Origin: Streptomyces fradiae ATCC 10745 = DSM 40063
GTDB taxonomy: Bacteria > Actinomycetota > Actinomycetes > Streptomycetales > Streptomycetaceae
Direction: 5' to 3'
NCBI RefSeq assembly: GCF_008704425.1
Contig: NZ_CP023696.1
Span: 4,752,501-4,816,500, forward strand
DNA length: 64,000 nt
Of the stretch, positions 43,557 through 51,141 are shown piece by piece. The stretch's first letter is position 1; each line of letters begins with the position of its first letter. The translations under genes and the position numbers were made by a program. A model generated the notes under the pieces. It worked only from the letters and a program-made list of their open reading frames with translations. It made no database searches and was not told where the DNA came from.

Positions 43557-45257
43557 ATGGACGCTGACGCCATCGAGGAAGGCCGCCGACGCTGGCAGGC
43601 CCGTTACGACGCCGCCCGGAAGCGCGACGCCGACTTCACCACGCTCTCCGGCGACCCCGTGGAGCCCGTCTACGGGCCCCGGCCCGGCGACACCTACGAC
43701 GGCTTCGAGCGGATCGGCTGGCCCGGTGAGTACCCCTTCACCCGCGGCCTGTACCCGACCGGCTACCGCGGCCGCACCTGGACCATCCGCCAGTTCGCCG
43801 GCTTCGGCAACGCCGAGCAGACCAACGAGCGGTACAAGATGATTCTCGCGGCGGGCGGCGGCGGCCTCTCGGTCGCCTTCGACATGCCGACGCTCATGGG
43901 CCGCGACTCCGACGACCCCCGCTCCCTGGGCGAGGTCGGCCACTGCGGCGTCGCCATCGACTCCGCCGCCGACATGGAGGTCCTCTTCAAGGACATCCCG
44001 CTCGGCGACGTCACCACGTCGATGACGATCAGCGGCCCGGCCGTACCGGTCTTCTGCATGTACCTCGTCGCCGCCGAGCGCCAGGGCGTCGACCCGGGCG
44101 TCCTCAACGGCACGCTCCAGACGGACATCTTCAAGGAGTACATCGCCCAGAAGGAGTGGCTGTTCGAGCCGGAGCCCCACCTGCGCCTCATCGGCGACCT
44201 GATGGAGCACTGCGCCCGCCACATCCCGGCGTACAAGCCGCTGTCCGTCTCCGGCTACCACATCCGCGAGGCCGGCTCGACGGCCGCGCAGGAGCTGGCG
44301 TACACCCTCGCGGACGGCTTCGGCTACGTCGAGCTGGGCCTCTCCCGCGGCCTGGACGTGGACGTCTTCGCACCCGGCCTCTCCTTCTTCTTCGACGCGC
44401 ACGTCGACTTCTTCGAGGAGATCGCCAAGTTCCGCGCCGCCCGCCGCATCTGGGCCCGCTGGCTGAAGGAGGTCTACGGCGCCCGGACCGACAAGGCGCA
44501 GTGGCTCCGCTTCCACACCCAGACCGCCGGCGTCTCGCTGACCGCGCAGCAGCCGTACAACAACGTCGTCCGCACGGCCGTCGAAGCCCTCGCGGCGGTC
44601 CTCGGCGGCACCAACTCGCTCCACACCAACGCCCTCGACGAGACCCTGGCGCTCCCCTCCGAGCAGGCCGCCGAGATCGCGCTGCGCACCCAGCAGGTGC
44701 TGATGGAGGAGACCGGCGTCGCCAACGTCGCCGACCCGCTGGGCGGTTCCTGGTACGTGGAGCAGCTCACCGACCGCATCGAGGCCGACGCCGAGAAGAT
44801 CTTCGACCAGATCAAGGAGCGCGGCCTGCGCGCCCACCCCGACGGGCGGCACCCCATCGGCCCGATCACCTCCGGCATCCTGCGCGGCATCGAGGACGGC
44901 TGGTTCACCGGCGAGATCGCCGAGGCGGCCTTCCGCTACCAGCAGTCCCTGGAGAAGGGCGACAAGCGGGTCGTCGGCGTCAACTGCCACACCGGCTCGG
45001 TCACCGGCGACCTGGAGATCCTGCGGGTCAGCCACGAGGTCGAGCGGGAGCAGGTGCGCGCCCTCGCCGACCGCAAGGACCGCCGCGACGACGCGCGGGT
45101 CCGCGCCGCGCTCGACGCGATGCTGGCCGCCGCGCGGGACGGCTCGAACATGATCGAGCCGATGCTCGACGCCGTACGGGCCGAGGCCACGCTCGGCGAG
45201 ATCTGCGACGCCCTGCGCGACGAGTGGGGCACGTACACCGAGCCCGCCGGCTTCTGA
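43557..45257 (+). CDS. icmA: Isobutyryl-CoA mutase large subunit
   Basis: Adenosylcobalamin-dependent mutase subunit that interconverts isobutyryl-CoA and n-butyryl-CoA, feeding valine carbon to polyketides and fatty acids. 566 aa, the known IcmA length, and no B12-binding C-terminal domain (that is on the separate IcmB, absent here). Residues that separate it from methylmalonyl-CoA mutase are at the published positions: Phe80 in TWTIRQF (Tyr in MCM) and Gln198 in EYIAQKEW (Arg in MCM). Substrate-site motifs SGYHIREAGS and FHTQTAGVSLT are intact. ATG 43557 is close behind GAGGG. Regulation by the upstream palindrome is inferred. Confidence 0.95.
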   Translation: MDADAIEEGRRRWQARYDAARKRDADFTTLSGDPVEPVYGPRPGDTYDGFERIGWPGEYPFTRGLYPTGYRGRTWTIRQFAGFGNAEQTNERYKMILAAGGGGLSVAFDMPTLMGRDSDDPRSLGEVGHCGVAIDSAADMEVLFKDIPLGDVTTSMTISGPAVPVFCMYLVAAERQGVDPGVLNGTLQTDIFKEYIAQKEWLFEPEPHLRLIGDLMEHCARHIPAYKPLSVSGYHIREAGSTAAQELAYTLADGFGYVELGLSRGLDVDVFAPGLSFFFDAHVDFFEEIAKFRAARRIWARWLKEVYGARTDKAQWLRFHTQTAGVSLTAQQPYNNVVRTAVEALAAVLGGTNSLHTNALDETLALPSEQAAEIALRTQQVLMEETGVANVADPLGGSWYVEQLTDRIEADAEKIFDQIKERGLRAHPDGRHPIGPITSGILRGIEDGWFTGEIAEAAFRYQQSLEKGDKRVVGVNCHTGSVTGDLEILRVSHEVEREQVRALADRKDRRDDARVRAALDAMLAAARDGSNMIEPMLDAVRAEATLGEICDALRDEWGTYTEPAGF

Positions 45258-45271
45258 CCGGTCCGGGCCCG

Positions 45272-45303
45272 CCGGGGGCGGGTGGGAAACCCCTCGCCCC
45301 CGG
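45272..45303. terminator. Terminator after icmA
   Basis: CCGGGGGCG (45272-45280) pairs with CGCCCCCGG (45295-45303) 15 bases after the icmA stop. The downstream acetyltransferase gene begins just after it. Confidence 0.75.
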
Positions 45304-45329
45304 TGGCCCCGGCGGGCATCCTGGAGCGC

Positions 45330-45824
45330 GTGCGCATCGAGATCCGTGAGGCGACCGCCGGCGACTGGCCGGCGGTCTGGCCCTTCTTCCACGCCATCGT
45401 CGCCGCCGGCGAGACCTTCACCTACCCGCCGGAGCTCGGCGCCGAGGAGGCGCGGGGCTGGTGGATGCCGGAGCCGCCGAACCGCACGGTCGTCGCCGTC
45501 GACGCGGCCGGCGCGGTCGTCGGCACGGCCAAGATGAACCGCAACCAGGCCGGCAACGGCGCCCACGTCGCCAGCGCCAGCTACATGGTCGACCCGGCGC
45601 ACGGCGGGCGCGGCGTCGGCCGGGCGCTCGTGGAGGACAGCCTCCGGTGGGCGAAGGCCGCCGGCTTCCGGGGCATGCAGTTCAACGCGGTCGTCGAGAC
45701 CAACGCCCACGCGGTGCGGCTCTACGAGGAGCTGGGCTTCCGCATCGTCGGCACCGTCCCGGAGGCCTTCCGCCACCCGGTGCTGGGGTACACGGGGCTG
45801 CATGTGATGTACCGGCCGCTCTGA
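45330..45824 (+). CDS. GNAT-family N-acetyltransferase
   Basis: Acyl-CoA-dependent acetyltransferase of 164 aa. The acetyl-CoA loop is ASYMVDPAHGGRGVGRALVEDSL (Q/RxxGxG/A-type), followed by helix GMQFNAVVETNAHAVRLYEELGF, which is the typical GNAT motif B region. The substrate is unknown. GTG 45330 with GGAG just before is preferred; GTG 45282 would add 16 unlike residues that overlap the icmA terminator hairpin. It may be read through from icmA or have its own promoter. It is convergent with the TetR gene. Confidence 0.9.
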   Translation: MRIEIREATAGDWPAVWPFFHAIVAAGETFTYPPELGAEEARGWWMPEPPNRTVVAVDAAGAVVGTAKMNRNQAGNGAHVASASYMVDPAHGGRGVGRALVEDSLRWAKAAGFRGMQFNAVVETNAHAVRLYEELGFRIVGTVPEAFRHPVLGYTGLHVMYRPL

Positions 45825-45921
45825 CGGCCGGGTCCTCGCGCCGCCGGGTCCTCGCGCCCCCGGGCGCTCTCGCGTCCGCGCCGGGGGCCGGTGCCGGGGC
45901 GCCGGGCTCCGGCCGGGGGCC

Positions 45922-46584
45922 TCAGTCGCCGGCCGCCCCGAGGCCGCCGAGGAGCAGGGCCGTGAAGCGCCGGACCCACTCGGCGTCGACGGGCCGGCCG
46001 CTGACCAGGGCACGGTGCACCACGGCGCCGGCGATCACGTCGAAGACCAGGTCGTCGACGGCGCTCCCCGCCCCCGGCGGGCCGCCCTCGGGCGCCGCCG
46101 GGAGCTCCCCGCGGGCCTGGGCGCGCGCCCGGCCCTCCAGGACCAGGCGCTTCTGGCGCTCCACGATGGAGGCCCCGATGCGGGCGCGCAGCGCCTCGTC
46201 GCGGGTCGACTCGGCGACGACGGCCATCAGCGCCGTCTTGGCCTCGGGCCGTTCGAGGAGCGCGGCGAACTGCCGCACGACGCCCTCGACGTCCGCGGCG
46301 AGACTGCCCCGGTCGGGCAGCTCCAGCTCGTCGAAGAGGACGGCGACGGCGTCCACGACCAGCTCGTTCTTCCCGGGCCAGCGCCGGTAGAGGGTGGTCT
46401 TGGCGACACCGGCGCGGGTGGCCACGTCGCTCATCGACAGCCCGGACCAGCCGAGTTCGACCAGGGCGGCGCGGGTGGCCTCCAGGATCGCGGTGTCCGC
46501 CGCCGCGCTGCGCGGACGCCCGGGGCGGCCGGGCCGTCCGGCGGTGGGGGAAAGGGGGTGGCGGCGGCGCATGACGGCGACCAT
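45922..46584 (-). CDS. TetR-family transcriptional regulator
   Basis: Repressor of about 220 aa. The N-terminal helix-turn-helix is SMSDVATRAGVAKTTLYRRW (about residues 51-70), and the C-terminal helices form the ligand domain (TetR_C_11-like). The leading residues are basic (MRRRHPLSPTAGRPGRPGRPR). ATG 46584 or 46572 may start it; neither has a strong ribosome site. It is divergent from the thioredoxin-TPR gene, with a palindrome between them that is probably its operator. The ligand is not predictable. Confidence 0.9.
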   Translation of the reverse strand: MVAVMRRRHPLSPTAGRPGRPGRPRSAAADTAILEATRAALVELGWSGLSMSDVATRAGVAKTTLYRRWPGKNELVVDAVAVLFDELELPDRGSLAADVEGVVRQFAALLERPEAKTALMAVVAESTRDEALRARIGASIVERQKRLVLEGRARAQARGELPAAPEGGPPGAGSAVDDLVFDVIAGAVVHRALVSGRPVDAEWVRRFTALLLGGLGAAGD

Positions 46585-46671
46585 ACCGGCGGGTAGCCTC
46601 ACCGGCCCCGGTGTCGTACGTGTGAGCCAGTTCACCCGGCCCGCCATCCCGGTGCGGCGGCGGCGCAGATA

Positions 46672-46688
46672 CGCTACGAGGCGTAGCG
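46672..46688. promoter_or_regulatory. Palindrome between TetR and thioredoxin-TPR genes
   Basis: CGCTACG (46672-46678) and CGTAGCG (46682-46688) are perfect 7-bp arms around AGG. It lies in the divergent region, about 90 bases upstream of the TetR ATG, a typical TetR-type operator layout. Confidence 0.6.
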
Positions 46689-46801
46689 AAAGGCCCGCGC
46701 GGCCCGCAGCGACGACCACCGGCACCGGGTGGGGACCCGGAGCCAACACGGCTTGTGCCGTGACTTACCGGTTACGCGCGCGGAAGGGGGAGGATGTACC
46801 C

Positions 46802-47773
46802 ATGCAGCCTAGGAACATGTCCATGAGCGGCGTCGTCGACCTCGCCGCGGTGAAGGCGGCCGGAGAGGCCAAGGCGAAGGCGGAGAAGGCGCGAGCGCAG
46901 GCGGCCCGGCAGGGTGGCACGGGTGCCGTGCCGCCGGCGGCGCTGGTGATCGATGTCGACGAGGCCGGCTTCGAGCGCGATGTCATCCAGCGCTCCGCCG
47001 AGGTGCCGGTCGTCATCGACTTCTGGGCCGAGTGGTGCCAGCCCTGCAAGCAGCTCGGACCCCTGCTGGAGCGGCTGGCCGTCGAGTACGGCGGCCGCAT
47101 CCTGCTGGCGAAGGTCGACGTCGACGCCAACCAGATGCTGATGCAGCAGTTCGGGATCCAGGGCATCCCGGCGGTGTTCGCGGTGGTGGCCGGCCAGGCC
47201 CTGCCGCTCTTCCAGGGGGCGGCGCCGGAGCCGCAGATCCGCGAGACCCTCGACCAGCTCGTCCAGGTCGCCGAGCAGCGCTTCGGCCTGACGGGCCTGA
47301 CCGTCGACGGCGACGCGGCGGCGCCGGGCGCGCAGGCCGAAGCGGTGCCGGCCGGCCCGTACGACGCGCTGCTGGAGGCGGCGGTGCGGGCGCTGGACTC
47401 CGACGACATCCCCGGCGCCGTCCAGGCGTACAAGAACGTCCTGGTGGACGACCCGGAGAACCCGGAGGCCAAGCTGGGCCTCGCCCAGGCCGAACTGCTC
47501 GGCCGGGTCCGCGAGATGGACCCGCAGGCGGTCCGCAAGAGCGCCGCCGACGACCCGGCGGACGTGCCGGCGCAGCTCGCCGCCGCCGACCTCGACCTCG
47601 TGGGCGGCCATGTCGAGGACGCCTTCGGGCGGCTGGTCGACACGGTGCGGCGCACGGCCGGGGACGACCGGAACGCCGCGCGGGTGCGGCTTCTGGAGCT
47701 GTTCGAGGTCATCGGCCAGGAGGACCCGAGGGTGATCAAGGCCCGCGGCGACCTGGCCCGCGTGCTGTTCTGA
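46802..47773 (+). CDS. Thioredoxin-fold protein with TPR-like C-terminus (CnoX/YbbN type)
   Basis: 323 aa protein that combines a thioredoxin domain (about residues 48-155) with a helical TPR-like half (about 170-323), as in the E. coli chaperedoxin CnoX. The active-site-like motif is WCQPC, Cys79 and Cys82, so redox activity is possible, unlike E. coli CnoX. An N-terminal Ala/Lys-rich helix (AAVKAAGEAKAKAEKARAQ) of about 25 residues precedes the fold. ATG 46802 follows GGGGGAGG by about seven bases. It matches Rv1324 of M. tuberculosis in type and relative gene order. Confidence 0.9.
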   Translation: MQPRNMSMSGVVDLAAVKAAGEAKAKAEKARAQAARQGGTGAVPPAALVIDVDEAGFERDVIQRSAEVPVVIDFWAEWCQPCKQLGPLLERLAVEYGGRILLAKVDVDANQMLMQQFGIQGIPAVFAVVAGQALPLFQGAAPEPQIRETLDQLVQVAEQRFGLTGLTVDGDAAAPGAQAEAVPAGPYDALLEAAVRALDSDDIPGAVQAYKNVLVDDPENPEAKLGLAQAELLGRVREMDPQAVRKSAADDPADVPAQLAAADLDLVGGHVEDAFGRLVDTVRRTAGDDRNAARVRLLELFEVIGQEDPRVIKARGDLARVLF

Positions 47774-47843
47774 CCCTCGCCCCCGAGGGCGGCTCCTCCG
47801 GCGGACCGGGGGGCGGACCGGAGGGCGGGTCAACGGACTCCAG

Positions 47844-47881
47844 GCGGCCGCGCTTTGCCAAATCTTGGCAAACGCGGCCGC
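47844..47881. terminator. Hairpin after the thioredoxin-TPR gene
   Basis: Arms 47844-47860 and 47866-47881 pair over 16 bp with one bulged C; the inner part TTTGCCA/TGGCAAA is less GC-rich and closes on AATCT. It lies 71 bases after the stop. Confidence 0.75.
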
Positions 47882-47883
47882 TG

Positions 47884-48022
47884 TTACTTCCAGTAAGTCA
47901 ACGCCGTCCTTATGTCCCTCTATCGCGGCCGAAATCTCCTTTCGCCCGACCAGTCGGTGGCACCGTGCGTACCCGCGCGGCGGCGCCCCGTCGCGCCCGT
48001 TTCACCGGCCCGCTACCAGTCG
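47884..48022. promoter_or_regulatory. Palindromic motifs upstream of the DUF6230 operon
   Basis: TTACT-TCC-AGTAA at 47884-47896, ACCAGTCGGT at about 47949-47958 and CTACCAGTCGGTAAC at about 48011-48025 share the half-site pattern TAC(C/T)...GTA. Repetition within 140 bases upstream of one operon suggests a multi-site operator. Confidence 0.45.
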
Positions 48023-48382
48023 GTAACGAACCCTCTTGTGCCCTGCGGCCGAATGGACCACGATCGGCCACGCTCGGTCCGACACCGCACCAGCCCGGCA
48101 ACCAGCCGCGCCGCGGGGTCGGGTCCCCACCGGGTGGGCCGGGGCGTGACGCGCCGGCCGAGGACAGGGGGGTTCCTGCTCATCGGCAGGGCCTGTCCGA
48201 CGGGCCGCGCGGACGCCTGCGCCGAGCGGCCGGTGGTTGTCGCTCGGGGGTGGTCGCCGGTGATCCGGACGCGGTACGCGCCCGATCCGCGGGCGTTCCC
48301 CTTCCCGAGGACGTAGCACTTCTCCCATCCCGGGCGGCCTTCGGGCCCCGCCCGGAGATGTACGTCCGAGAAGGAGGAATCT

Positions 48383-49057
48383 ATGCAGTCCCAGGTTCGC
48401 GGTGGGACCAGATGGAAGCGGTTCGCCGTCGTCATGGTGCCCAGCGTGGCCGCGACGGCCGCGATCGGCGTCGGCCTGGCCCAGGGGGCGCTCGCGGCGT
48501 CGTTCGCGGTCTCCGGCCAGGAGTTCAAGGTCACGGCCGACCATCTGTACGGTGAGGGCTTCGCCCAGTACGGCGGCGTCGACATGGGCTACGCCAACGT
48601 GAAGGAAGGCGACCAGCTCGTTCCGCGCCCGGTCGCCATCTCGACCTTCAGGAACGCCACCATCACCAAGATGTGCCAGTCGGTCGTCACGCCCGACGTC
48701 CCGGTCTTCGGCAAGATCACGCTGAGGCTGGAGGCCGGTCCGGGGCCGGCGGCGGAGCAGAAGGTCCAGGCGACCAACCTGTACCTCGACGTCACCGACC
48801 TCGACGCCGACGCCGAGTTCAGGAACATCGACATCGGCGTGGCGGCGAAGGACACCGCGGAGGGCACGCGCTTCGGCAAGGGCCCGGCGGTCAAGGACCG
48901 GAACATCAACCAGAACGGCTTCGCCCAGCAGGCGGAGACGGCGACCCTCACGAACGTGAAGCAGAAGGCCTGGGCGACCACGGCCGGCACGTTCAAGCTG
49001 AGCGGTCTGAAGATGCGCCTGCACAAGGGCGACGGCCCCAAGGTCGAGTGCTACTGA
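48383..49057 (+). CDS. DUF6230 family cell-surface protein
   Basis: 224 aa with an N-terminal signal anchor or uncleaved signal (RFAVVMVPSVAATAAIGVGLAQGALA, about 14-40), then a beta-rich extracellular domain ending KVECY. ATG 48383 has the strong ribosome site AAGGAGGA. Relatives in Streptomyces databases are labelled cholesterol esterase; I see no serine hydrolase motif, so that label is doubtful. It is followed by DUF6114 and an unknown protein gene, a set that recurs in Streptomyces as far as I recall. It likely resides at the cell envelope. Confidence 0.88.
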   Translation: MQSQVRGGTRWKRFAVVMVPSVAATAAIGVGLAQGALAASFAVSGQEFKVTADHLYGEGFAQYGGVDMGYANVKEGDQLVPRPVAISTFRNATITKMCQSVVTPDVPVFGKITLRLEAGPGPAAEQKVQATNLYLDVTDLDADAEFRNIDIGVAAKDTAEGTRFGKGPAVKDRNINQNGFAQQAETATLTNVKQKAWATTAGTFKLSGLKMRLHKGDGPKVECY

Positions 49058-49151
49058 CCGGTGGTCCGTGCGGACGGGCGCGGGACCCGCGAGGCGACCG
49101 CGCCCGCCCGTCTCCCTCCTCACACAGCAACACCAGTTCCAGGGAGCTTCC

Positions 49152-49673
49152 ATGAGCGCCGTGTCGCCGGAGCAGAACGAGCACTTCACCCGCGTCCTCA
49201 GGCGGCGGTTCCGTGACTGGCGGGGCAGCCGGCCCTTCTGGGCGGGCCTGTTCACCCTGCTGGGCGGAATACCGATCGCCTACTTCCCGTACGCGACCCT
49301 CCAGCTCGGGCAGATGACCCTCTCGATGGCGACGACCGCGGGCTCCGGGTCGCTGATCATCGGCGTCCTGCTGGTCACCCTGGGCCTGACCATGTGGTTC
49401 CAGCAGGCCGTGCGGGTCTTCGCCGGGGTCGCGGCCATCCTGCTCGCCCTCGTGTCCATCCCCGTGGCCAACCTGGGCGGGTTCGCCGTCGGCTTCCTCA
49501 TGGCCCTCGTCGGCGGGGCGCTCTCCCTCTCCTGGGCGCCCGGGGAGCCGGAGGCCGGGCAGGCCGCGGGGGAGCGGCACCGCGCGGACGGCACGCCGGA
49601 GCCGGCCGGCGCGCCCGCGTACGACACCGAGACGACGCTCGACGCCAACGGCGGGAGGAACAGTGCGGGGTGA
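49152..49673 (+). CDS. DUF6114 family integral membrane protein
   Basis: 173 aa with four predicted helices (about 31-50, 60-84, 84-105 and 107-128) and a disordered polar C-terminal tail of 45 residues. The cytoplasmic N-terminus RRRFRDWRGSRPFWAGLFTLLGGIPI is typical of the family. ATG 49152 follows CCAGGGAG. It is encoded 94 bases after the DUF6230 gene and overlaps the following gene by 11 bases, so the three are probably one operon and may act as a complex. Confidence 0.87.
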   Translation: MSAVSPEQNEHFTRVLRRRFRDWRGSRPFWAGLFTLLGGIPIAYFPYATLQLGQMTLSMATTAGSGSLIIGVLLVTLGLTMWFQQAVRVFAGVAAILLALVSIPVANLGGFAVGFLMALVGGALSLSWAPGEPEAGQAAGERHRADGTPEPAGAPAYDTETTLDANGGRNSAG

Positions 49674-51024
49674 CGAGACACAGCCGGCGGCGCACGGCGG
49701 CGGGGCCGCGGGCACGAGACGGGGTCCGCGTCACGCGGCCCCCCGCAAGTCGCTGCTGAGCAAGCTCCAGGCACCGGCCGGGAAGGCGCTGGCGCTGGCC
49801 GCGATGCCCACGGCCGTGCTCGTCGGCATGAGCCTCACCCAGCGCCCGGCGCTGGCGGACGACAAGGACATCCCCTTCGCGCCGGGCCCGTGCGTGACGC
49901 AGCCGGACGAGCCGGCCGGGTCGCGGGAGCCCGAGCCGCGCCCGTCCCCGTCCGGTCCGGCGTCCGCCTCGCCGGGCGCCTCCCCCTCGCCGTCCGCGAC
50001 CGGCGGTGGCGGGGGCGGTACGGAGACGGAGGCGCCGACCGGGGAGCCTTCGGCGGGCGGGACGACCGGGCCGGCGAGGGAACCGGCCGGGGACGCGCGA
50101 CCGGGCGCCTCCCCGTCCGCGGGCCCGAGCCCCTCGCCCACCGCGTCCCGCCACCCGCTGGACCCGCTGGGCGTGGGGGAGGCCGTCAGGGACCTCCTCA
50201 CCGGACTGACGGGCCATCAGGAGCCGTCCGGGTCCGCGGTGCCGCCCGCTCCGGCACCGGCTCCCACCGCCACCGCCGCGCCCTCGCGGGACGCGGGCGG
50301 CACGGACGCCGACGCGCCCGCGACGGCGCCCGGGGCCCCGCCCGTGCTCGCCGGCAGGGCGGGGGACCAGGCGGTGGACCAGACCGCGGGCACGACGCGG
50401 GACAAGACGGCGGACCGGACCGAGGAGGCCATCAGGGAGGCCGCCGAGCGGGCCGGCGCCGAGGTCGAGGAGCTGTCCGAGGACGCCAAGGGGCTTCAGC
50501 CCAGGAAGGACCGGGACGTCCCGGACGGCGCCAAGCCGCGCTTCCCGTGCCCGACCCCCGACCCCCAGGCCCTCGCCGACGCCGAGCTGGAGCCCGGAAT
50601 CCCGCTGGTGGCGGACGACCCGTGGCGGCTGGAGAGCACCATGCTCACCCTGCGCGGGCTGAAGTACCACGGCGTCGTCGAGGTCCGGACCGGCGGCGGC
50701 ACGGTCAAGAAGGCCCTGAAGTTCACCGCGTCCGAGGTGGACATCAAGGACCTGCACCAGCTCACCGTGCACAGCGAGGGCCGCACCGGGCACGTGACGT
50801 CCCGGCCGGGCACCACGTCCACGATCCGGGGCGGCACGGTGACGATGTACACCGAGGAGCTGAAGGGCAACCTCTTCGGCCTCATCCCCATCACGTTCAG
50901 CCCGGCGACCCCGCCCCCGCTGGACGTGCCCTTCGCCTTCTTCACCGACGTCCAAGTCGTCCAGGCGGCCCAGTTCGGCGGCACCCTCACCGTGCCGGGG
51001 CTGGGCAACTACGTCGAGGGGTGA
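49663..51024 (+). CDS. Unknown exported protein with Pro/Ser/Thr-rich spacer
   Basis: 453 aa from GTG 49663, behind GGAGG and overlapping the DUF6114 gene by 11 bases. A long basic N-terminus (to about 40) precedes a hydrophobic segment (LALAAMPTAVLVGMSLT, about 44-60) and ALADDK, resembling a signal peptide. Residues 70-260 are Pro/Ala/Gly/Ser/Thr spacer. A folded C-terminal domain of about 160 residues begins PRFPCPTPDPQALADAELEPG and contains repeated beta strands (LKYHGVVEVRTGGGTVKKALKF). The domain is not recognised. The operon suggests it decorates the cell envelope together with DUF6230/DUF6114. Confidence 0.82.
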   Translation: MRGDETQPAAHGGGAAGTRRGPRHAAPRKSLLSKLQAPAGKALALAAMPTAVLVGMSLTQRPALADDKDIPFAPGPCVTQPDEPAGSREPEPRPSPSGPASASPGASPSPSATGGGGGGTETEAPTGEPSAGGTTGPAREPAGDARPGASPSAGPSPSPTASRHPLDPLGVGEAVRDLLTGLTGHQEPSGSAVPPAPAPAPTATAAPSRDAGGTDADAPATAPGAPPVLAGRAGDQAVDQTAGTTRDKTADRTEEAIREAAERAGAEVEELSEDAKGLQPRKDRDVPDGAKPRFPCPTPDPQALADAELEPGIPLVADDPWRLESTMLTLRGLKYHGVVEVRTGGGTVKKALKFTASEVDIKDLHQLTVHSEGRTGHVTSRPGTTSTIRGGTVTMYTEELKGNLFGLIPITFSPATPPPLDVPFAFFTDVQVVQAAQFGGTLTVPGLGNYVEG

Positions 51025-51069
51025 TGCCCTCGCGGGGCGCGTCGCGCCGCCGGGGCGCGCGGGCATGCC

Positions 51070-51106
51070 CGAGGGCGGCGCCCCTGACCGCGGGGTGCCG
51101 CCCTCG
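51070..51106. terminator. Bidirectional terminator between exported protein gene and pyk
   Basis: Arms 51070-51084 and 51092-51106 pair over 15 bp with one G-T pair, loop TGACCGC, between convergent genes. Confidence 0.85.
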
Positions 51107-51141
51107 TCGCGTACGGGACCCGGCGCCGGGCCGGGCCGGTG

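Larger units (their letters stand above)
47774..48382 (+). other. Long gene-free regulatory stretch before the DUF6230 operon
   Basis: 609 bases without a credible gene; overlapping short frames on both strands have no family resemblance or ribosome sites. It contains a terminator-like hairpin, the perfect 5+5 palindrome TTACT-TCC-AGTAA (47884-47896), and two related copies of ACCAGTCGGT (about 47949 and 48015), the latter within a TACC-AGTC-GGTA palindrome. GAAGGAGGA at 48370-48378 is the ribosome site of the next gene. Confidence 0.6.

Noticed and set aside
47912..48585. Open frames on both strands in the long space before the DUF6230 gene
   Set aside because: No ribosome sites, no family resemblance, and they overlap each other; the region looks regulatory.
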